Origin: Streptomyces sp. NA04227 | GTDB taxonomy: Bacteria; Actinomycetota; Actinomycetes; Streptomycetales; Streptomycetaceae | NCBI RefSeq assembly: GCF_013364195.1 | Contig: NZ_CP054918.1 | Location: forward strand, 6,561,001 to 6,625,000 | Direction of reading: 5' to 3' | Length of the DNA stretch: 64,000 nucleotides | Shown here: one piece after another, positions 59,425 to 64,000 of the stretch | Position numbering within the stretch: position 1 is the stretch's first letter | How the letters are laid out: each line of letters begins with the position of its first letter | The notes under the pieces: generated by a model | Databases searched by the model: none | What the model saw: only the letters and a program-made list of their open reading frames with translations | What the model was told of the DNA's origin: nothing | Program-made: the position numbers and the translations under genes

Positions 59425-60768
59425 ATGATCAGGGCAGAAGAAAACGAGACCCGGGTGAGCCGGCAATCGTATTGGGGTGACGACGAGTTCCGGCTGGAGC
59501 AGGAACGCATCTTCCGGCGCTGCTGGCTCTTCGTCGCCCACGAGAGCGAGATCGCCGCCCCCGGCGACTACGTGACGCGCAACCTCGGCGGTGAGGACGT
59601 CATCGTCACCCGCGACGAGAGCGGGCAGATCCGGGCCTTCCTCAACTCGTGCACCCACCGGGGAACCCAGCTCTGCCGGGCCGACCTCGGCAACTCCTCG
59701 CACTTCCGGTGCAGTTACCACGGCTGGACGTTCTCCAACTCCGGTGACCTCAAGGGTGTTCCGGAGCGCAAGCAGGTCTTCGGCGCCTCCTTCGACAAGT
59801 CGGCGTTCGGCCTGGTGCGGGTACCGCATGTCGAGAGCTTCCACGGGCTCGTGTTCGCGAGCTGGGACCCCGATGCGCCGCCCCTGACCGAGGAACTCGG
59901 CCCCGCCGCCTGGTACTTGCGGGGAATCCTCGACAAGGCGGGCGATCTGGTGGCCGTCGGCCCGCCGGCCCGGGCCCGGGTCCGGACCAACTGGAAGCTC
60001 GGCTCGGAGAACTTCGCCGGCGACGGATACCACCTCGCCACCACCCACAAGAGCCCCATCGACCTGGGCGCCTACCTCAACACCGACGCCTTCCCCCAGC
60101 TCGACGGGGTGTCGATGGCGGGCATGCGCGGCCGGTGCGTCGTCGCGGGCAACGGCCACACCTTCCGGGTGCAGCACTACGACCTGCCGGGCGACCGGCC
60201 GATGTTCTTCGGCTACCCGCCCGAGAAGTGGCAGGACATGGCGCGGAACCTGGACGCCGGGCAGGTCGACCTGATGTCACGCCTGTCGGTCTTCCACGGC
60301 AACATCTTCCCGAACCTCTCGTTCATCGACGCCGCCGCGCTCACCTCCGGTGACGACACCCCGGCCGTGTCGTACGTCCAGTTCCGCGTCTGGCAGCCGC
60401 TCGACGCGATGCACAGCGAGCTCATGCTCTGGGCCCTTGTGCCCTCCTGGTACGACGAGGAACAGCGCGCCCATTCCCAGCGGGCGAACCTGCGCATGGT
60501 CGGGCTGGCCGGGATCTTCGACACGGACGACCTGCAGAACTGGACGAGCGTCGCGGACATGAGCCGCGGAGCGGTCGCCAGGGGTACCGACTTCGTCTAC
60601 GAGGGCGGCCTCTCGGCGGCCAAGGAGGCCGGGACGTCCTGGCCCGGGGACGTCTACGACATCGACCACTCCGAGACCAATCAGCGCGAACTGTACCGAC
60701 GCTGGGCCGAGTTGATGAACGACGAGTCGTTCGTCGCCACCGGCGCGGGACGGAGGGCCGCACGATGA
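59425..60768 (+). CDS. Rieske ring-hydroxylating dioxygenase, alpha subunit
   Basis: The 447-aa catalytic subunit has a Rieske [2Fe-2S] centre (Cys76, His78, Cys96, His99 in CTHRG and CSYHGW) and a mononuclear iron site around SENFAGDGYHLATTH, with His near residues 203 and 208. It should dihydroxylate an aromatic ring to a cis-dihydrodiol with electrons from the ferredoxin encoded downstream. ATG 59425 is chosen because AGGAGG lies six bases upstream. The beta gene overlaps it in ATGA. Confidence 0.94.
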   Translation: MIRAEENETRVSRQSYWGDDEFRLEQERIFRRCWLFVAHESEIAAPGDYVTRNLGGEDVIVTRDESGQIRAFLNSCTHRGTQLCRADLGNSSHFRCSYHGWTFSNSGDLKGVPERKQVFGASFDKSAFGLVRVPHVESFHGLVFASWDPDAPPLTEELGPAAWYLRGILDKAGDLVAVGPPARARVRTNWKLGSENFAGDGYHLATTHKSPIDLGAYLNTDAFPQLDGVSMAGMRGRCVVAGNGHTFRVQHYDLPGDRPMFFGYPPEKWQDMARNLDAGQVDLMSRLSVFHGNIFPNLSFIDAAALTSGDDTPAVSYVQFRVWQPLDAMHSELMLWALVPSWYDEEQRAHSQRANLRMVGLAGIFDTDDLQNWTSVADMSRGAVARGTDFVYEGGLSAAKEAGTSWPGDVYDIDHSETNQRELYRRWAELMNDESFVATGAGRRAAR

Positions 60769-61310
60769 ACGCACGTACGGACAGGCTTCTTGGCACCGCC
60801 GTGGACTTGGCGACGAGGGACGCGCTGCGCCACTTCTACGACGTGGAGGCGCGGCTGCTCGACGCCTACGACTACCCGAACTGGCTCCCCCTGCTCGAGG
60901 AGGAGTTCGTGTACCGGGTGCCCGTCACCGTCACCCGCGACGACCCCTCGCTGGCGCCGACCGTCCCCGGAGCGGACCTGGTGCACGAGTCGCGGGACTC
61001 GCTGGCCTCGCTGTGGGCCCGCCGCTTCGAACCGGACCACATCGACTTCGCCTGGGGGGAGGTGCCGCTGCACCGCATCCGCCGCTTCGTCACCAACGTC
61101 GTGGCCGAACCCGGCACGCGGGAGGGCGAGTACGTCGTCCACAGCAATGTGCTGATCAGCGTCGTGCATCAGTCGGACCCCGCTGTCCTCGCTCCCGCGG
61201 GGCGCCGGGACGTGGTGCGGCGCCGCCGGGACGGCTGGGGCCTGGTGAGCCGTACCGCCGTCCTCGACGAGAGCGTGATCCGGCTGCCGCATCTGCGGAT
61301 GGTGATCTGA
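60765..61310 (+). CDS. Rieske dioxygenase, beta subunit
   Basis: The 181-aa product has the cone-shaped NTF2-like fold of small dioxygenase subunits: ATRDALRHFYDVEARLLDAY near residue 11, YRVPVTVTR near 48, and the C-terminal LDESVIRLPHLRMVI. It is structural in the alpha3beta3 complex and helps substrate choice. Start overlaps the alpha stop by 4 bp; the next small gene starts directly after its stop. Confidence 0.93.
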   Translation: MNARTDRLLGTAVDLATRDALRHFYDVEARLLDAYDYPNWLPLLEEEFVYRVPVTVTRDDPSLAPTVPGADLVHESRDSLASLWARRFEPDHIDFAWGEVPLHRIRRFVTNVVAEPGTREGEYVVHSNVLISVVHQSDPAVLAPAGRRDVVRRRRDGWGLVSRTAVLDESVIRLPHLRMVI

Positions 61311-61586
61311 GTGCGGGGCGACGCCGAGCCCGCGGGTGGCGGTCCACCCGCCCAAGAGGACGTCGTCGAGGACGAGTTCACCGTGGTGAACGAGTTCACG
61401 GCGGTGCGGATCAGCAAGATCAGCACCCGCAACGGCCACCGCGTCGAGATCCGGTCGCTGCGGCTCGGGCACCACGTCCGCCTCGATCCGCTCGCCCTCG
61501 AAAGCATCAGCTGGCAGACACCGGACGTGTTCTCCCGGTTCCTCGACCAGCCCTTCGGCCCCGAGCCGGGCCCCAGTTCCCCGTAA
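61311..61586 (+). CDS. Small protein of the dioxygenase operon, 91 aa
   Basis: The product starts at GTG 61311 immediately after the beta-subunit TGA. After an unstructured acidic N-terminus it has a beta-rich core NEFTAVRISKISTRNGHRVE (residues about 27-46) and a C-terminal SWQTPDVFSRFLDQPFGPE. No domain is recognised. Its placement between dioxygenase and accessory genes, and codon usage like its neighbours, support it as a real gene, perhaps an assembly or substrate-handling factor. Confidence 0.75.
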   Translation: MRGDAEPAGGGPPAQEDVVEDEFTVVNEFTAVRISKISTRNGHRVEIRSLRLGHHVRLDPLALESISWQTPDVFSRFLDQPFGPEPGPSSP

Positions 61587-61626
61587 TCGGACCGCGGCAC
61601 CGCCGCGCAGCAGAAAGTTGTCGAAC

Positions 61627-62610
61627 ATGCTTCTCCTGACGGACGAACAGGTCCGCGCCTCCCTCCGGATGGACCGGCTCGTCGCCGCGCTGCGCGACGG
61701 GTACCGCGTCGAGGCCGAGGGCGCCGTGCAACTGCCCGACCGCATCAACCTGGACACCCAGCCGGGGTTCTTCCGCCTCATGCCCGGGATCGTCGGCGGC
61801 GCCGGCGTCATGGGCTTCAAGGTGTTCAACCAGGTCGCCGCAGGCGGCGTGCAGTACCTCATCGGCCTGTACGACGAGGCCACGGGCGAGTTGCAGGCCC
61901 AGTTGGACGGTGCCTACCTCACCGCCGCACGGACCGGTGCCGCAACCGGCGTCGCGGCGGGACTGCTCGGCCCGGACGGCCCGGTCGAGGTCGGCCTGAT
62001 CGGCTCGGGCCTGGAGGCCGAGACCAACCTCGAAGGGGTCTGTGCCGCTCTCGACGTCGCGAAAGTCTCGGTGTTCAGCCCGAATGCCGAGCGCCGTGGG
62101 CAGTTCGCGGACCGCATGGCCGAGCGCCTCGGGATCGCGGTCGAGCCGGTGGACGCGGCCGAGAAGGCCGCCTCGGCGCCGGTGGTGGTCGTCGCCACGA
62201 ACACGGGGATGGGCACCGGACGGGTGGCCCTGCGCGGTGACTGGCTCAGCCCCGGCGCGACCGTCCTGTCGATCGGATCCACCATGCCCGCCCTGCGCGA
62301 GATCGACGTCGAGGTGATCACCCGCGCCGCCCTGGTCGTGAGCGACGCTCCTGCCCAGGCCCGCGGCGAGTCCGGTGACCTGATCGCCGCGGACGAGGCC
62401 GGTGTGCTCGACGGCAAGCTGAGGTCGCTCGCGGACCTCGCCACGGGCGGGGCGCCCCGCCAGAGTCAGGAGGACATCGCGGTCTACAAGTCCGTGGGCA
62501 CCGCGCTGCAGGATCTCGTCGCCGCCCGCGTGGTGTACGAGAGCGCTCTCGCGGGCGGTGTCGGGAAGTCGATCGATCTGCTGCGCGTCAAGAAGCCGGC
62601 CGGATCATGA
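61627..62610 (+). CDS. Ornithine cyclodeaminase/mu-crystallin family protein
   Basis: The 327-aa product has a Rossmann site GLIGSGLEAETNL near residue 122 and the N-terminal GFKVF and DGAYLTAARTGAATG motifs of this family. Members act as NAD(P)-dependent cyclodeaminases, imine reductases or dehydrogenases of amino acids. In a dioxygenase operon its substrate could be a cyclic imine or amino intermediate. ATG 61627; TTG 61618 is an alternative. It overlaps the SDR gene in ATGA. Confidence 0.88.
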   Translation: MLLLTDEQVRASLRMDRLVAALRDGYRVEAEGAVQLPDRINLDTQPGFFRLMPGIVGGAGVMGFKVFNQVAAGGVQYLIGLYDEATGELQAQLDGAYLTAARTGAATGVAAGLLGPDGPVEVGLIGSGLEAETNLEGVCAALDVAKVSVFSPNAERRGQFADRMAERLGIAVEPVDAAEKAASAPVVVVATNTGMGTGRVALRGDWLSPGATVLSIGSTMPALREIDVEVITRAALVVSDAPAQARGESGDLIAADEAGVLDGKLRSLADLATGGAPRQSQEDIAVYKSVGTALQDLVAARVVYESALAGGVGKSIDLLRVKKPAGS

Positions 62611-63398
62611 GCCCCGCCGCACCGGAGCGCAAAGCGGCGTTCGTCACGGGCGCGGGCAGCGGTATCGGGGCAGCGGCCGCCCGGGCGCTCGGCCGGGCAG
62701 GCTACGCGGTGGCGGTGTGCGACTTGTCCGCAACCGCCGCGCAGGAGACCGCCGAAGCCTTGCGCGCCTCGGGCGTGAGGACCGCCGTGTATACCGTCGA
62801 CGTCACGAACGGGGTGGCCGTCGCGGACGCGGTCCGTGCCGCGGGGGACGAACTCGGTCCCCTGGAGGCTGTCGTGCACGCCGCGGGCATCTTCGACCAG
62901 AACCGGCCGTTCGCCGAACTCACCGCCGCCACCTGGGATCTGGTGCTCCGGGTCAACGTCCTGGGGACCGCCAACGTGCTGCGCGCGGTGCTTCCCGCCA
63001 TGACCGAACGCCGCCACGGCAGCGTGATCACGGTGGCCTCCTCGGCGGGGCTCGTCCCGCGCGGTGGCGGCGCCGCGTACATCGCGTCGAAGCACGCCGT
63101 GGTGGGCCTGACCCTGAAGGTGGCCGCCGAGGTCGCCGACCGTGGGGTGCGGGTCAACGCCGTCGCCCCGGGCTGGATCCCGACCCGGCTCTTCGAGACC
63201 AGTGCGGCCGCGCTGCGTGCCGACGCCCCGTCCACGGACGTCCCGGACGAGCCGGTGCCGGTCGGCGGCGTGATCCCGATGCGGCGGCCCGGCACGGCCG
63301 ACGAGGTCGCCGACGGGATCGTCTTCCTGGCCGGTGACAGCTCCCGGTACATCACCGGCACTGTGCTGCCCGTCGACGGCGGCTATCTCGTCGGCTGA
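62607..63398 (+). CDS. Short-chain dehydrogenase/reductase (probable dihydrodiol dehydrogenase)
   Basis: The 263-aa classical SDR has the TGAGSGIG cofactor loop (14-21), acidic VCDLS that favours NAD, the catalytic Ser in VASSAGLVP and the Tyr-x3-Lys in YIASKH, and a C-terminal GTVLPVDGGY. Next to Rieske subunits the expected reaction is oxidation of the cis-dihydrodiol to a catechol. Translationally coupled to the preceding gene. Confidence 0.9.
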   Translation: MSPAAPERKAAFVTGAGSGIGAAAARALGRAGYAVAVCDLSATAAQETAEALRASGVRTAVYTVDVTNGVAVADAVRAAGDELGPLEAVVHAAGIFDQNRPFAELTAATWDLVLRVNVLGTANVLRAVLPAMTERRHGSVITVASSAGLVPRGGGAAYIASKHAVVGLTLKVAAEVADRGVRVNAVAPGWIPTRLFETSAAALRADAPSTDVPDEPVPVGGVIPMRRPGTADEVADGIVFLAGDSSRYITGTVLPVDGGYLVG

Positions 63399-63464
63399 CC
63401 GGGCCGGTTCCCCTCCCCGTCGCAGCCGGTTGTCCGGCGCATTTCGAAACTCAGAGGTAAAGCC

Positions 63465-63659
63465 ATGAAAGTGATCGCCCATCTCGACAAGTGCCGCGGG
63501 TACGGCAGTTGCATGCTCGAGGCCCCCGCCGTGTTCGACCTGGACGAGGACGAGAACCGTGTCGTCGTACTGAACGGCGAACCGGGGGACGAGCTGCGTG
63601 CCAGGACCGAACGCGCCGTGAGGTCCTGTCCCGCCCGTGCACTCGAGGTGACCGGCTGA
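63465..63659 (+). CDS. Ferredoxin, [3Fe-4S]-type
   Basis: The 64-aa acidic protein has CRGYGSC (residues 10-16) and a late CPARAL cysteine, the pattern of single-cluster 3Fe-4S ferredoxins. It should carry electrons from the reductase encoded next to the Rieske oxygenase. The AGAGG site precedes ATG 63465. Its TGA shares one base with the next ATG. Confidence 0.93.
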   Translation: MKVIAHLDKCRGYGSCMLEAPAVFDLDEDENRVVVLNGEPGDELRARTERAVRSCPARALEVTG

Positions 63660-64000
63660 TGGCCGGGCCCGAGCACGTGGTGGTGGTTGGTGCCTCGCTC
63701 GGCGGGATGTCCCTCGTGCAGGAGCTGCGCCGGCTCGGTCACGACGGCCGGGTGACGGTGATCGGGGCGGAGAAGGTCCGCGCCCACTACGACCGCACCC
63801 AGCTCTCGAAGGACCTGCTCACCGGCCGCGCCGAACCCGAGTCGCTGTATCTGCTCTCCGAGGCCGAAGTGGCCGCGCTCTCGGCCGACCTGCGCACGGG
63901 GCGCCGGGCCACCGGGCTGCGCGTCGGCACCGGCAGGGCGTGCGTAACCGTCGACGACGGCTCTGCCGTGGAGGCGGACGTCGTGGTGATCGCGACGGGA
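63659..64000 (+). CDS. NAD(P)H:ferredoxin reductase, 3' end outside window
   Basis: The visible 114 residues have the first FAD motif VVVVGASLGGMSLVQEL (about 7-23), the HYDRTQLSKDLL segment and the DVVVIATG motif near the window edge, typical of oxygenase-coupled ferredoxin reductases (BphA4-like). The C-terminal NAD(P) and dimer domains are cut off. It completes the electron chain for the Rieske dioxygenase. Confidence 0.92.
   Translation, partial: MAGPEHVVVVGASLGGMSLVQELRRLGHDGRVTVIGAEKVRAHYDRTQLSKDLLTGRAEPESLYLLSEAEVAALSADLRTGRRATGLRVGTGRACVTVDDGSAVEADVVVIATG

Overview
The window is high-GC actinobacterial chromosome, almost certainly Streptomyces. Evidence: strong GC3 bias, many GTG and TTG starts, SepH, CutRS, a cysteine-rich actinobacterial ferrochelatase, and the DUF4193/DUF3093/dut/DUF3710/OB-fold/DUF3159/TrkA-TrkA/permease/TRAM-methyltransferase block that is syntenic across Actinobacteria. 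No tRNA, rRNA or CRISPR array was seen.

Positions 1-29,490 are core chromosome: a partial phosphatase, tdk, phosphoribosyltransferase, hydrolase, acetyltransferase, VOC protein, two-domain sulfurtransferase, sepH, aldonolactone oxidase, ferrochelatase, inositol-phosphatase family, cutRS, the conserved small-gene block, kdpDE, paired TrkA proteins with an APC permease, and a TRAM/Fe-S RNA methyltransferase. A gene-free stretch at 6,017-6,828 holds a helically phased 10-bp repeat array with a 42-bp perfect palindrome.

Positions 29,427-46,766 look like a 17.3-kb genomic island inserted in the 3' end of the RNA methyltransferase gene. The last 65 bp of that gene are repeated at the right end, and every coding difference is synonymous. 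A cluster of eight att-like motifs lies just inside the left end. The island carries a TetR-controlled aromatic-degradation operon (extradiol dioxygenase, FAA hydrolase, MhpA-like monooxygenase, acetoacetyl-CoA synthetase, DoxX-like), a PIN-domain toxin-antitoxin pair with a palindromic operator, and a complete type II Wadjet operon (jetABCD) against plasmids. No integrase is visible.

Positions 46,800-64,000 hold a second accessory catabolic locus. A leftward group encodes DapA-family lyase, aldehyde dehydrogenase, extradiol-type VOC enzyme, DUF1116, amidase, acetoacetyl-CoA synthetase-like ligase and enoyl-CoA hydratase, then cyclase-family hydrolase, RidA and MFS transporter. A rightward group encodes Rieske dioxygenase alpha and beta, a 91-aa protein, ornithine-cyclodeaminase-like enzyme, SDR, ferredoxin and ferredoxin reductase (cut by the window end). 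Three promoters here each have a good -35/-10 pair followed by two palindromic sites (consensus TATCCA-N5-TGGATA) spaced 20 bp, which indicates a single-regulator regulon for an aromatic, probably nitrogen-containing, substrate. The regulator is not in the window.
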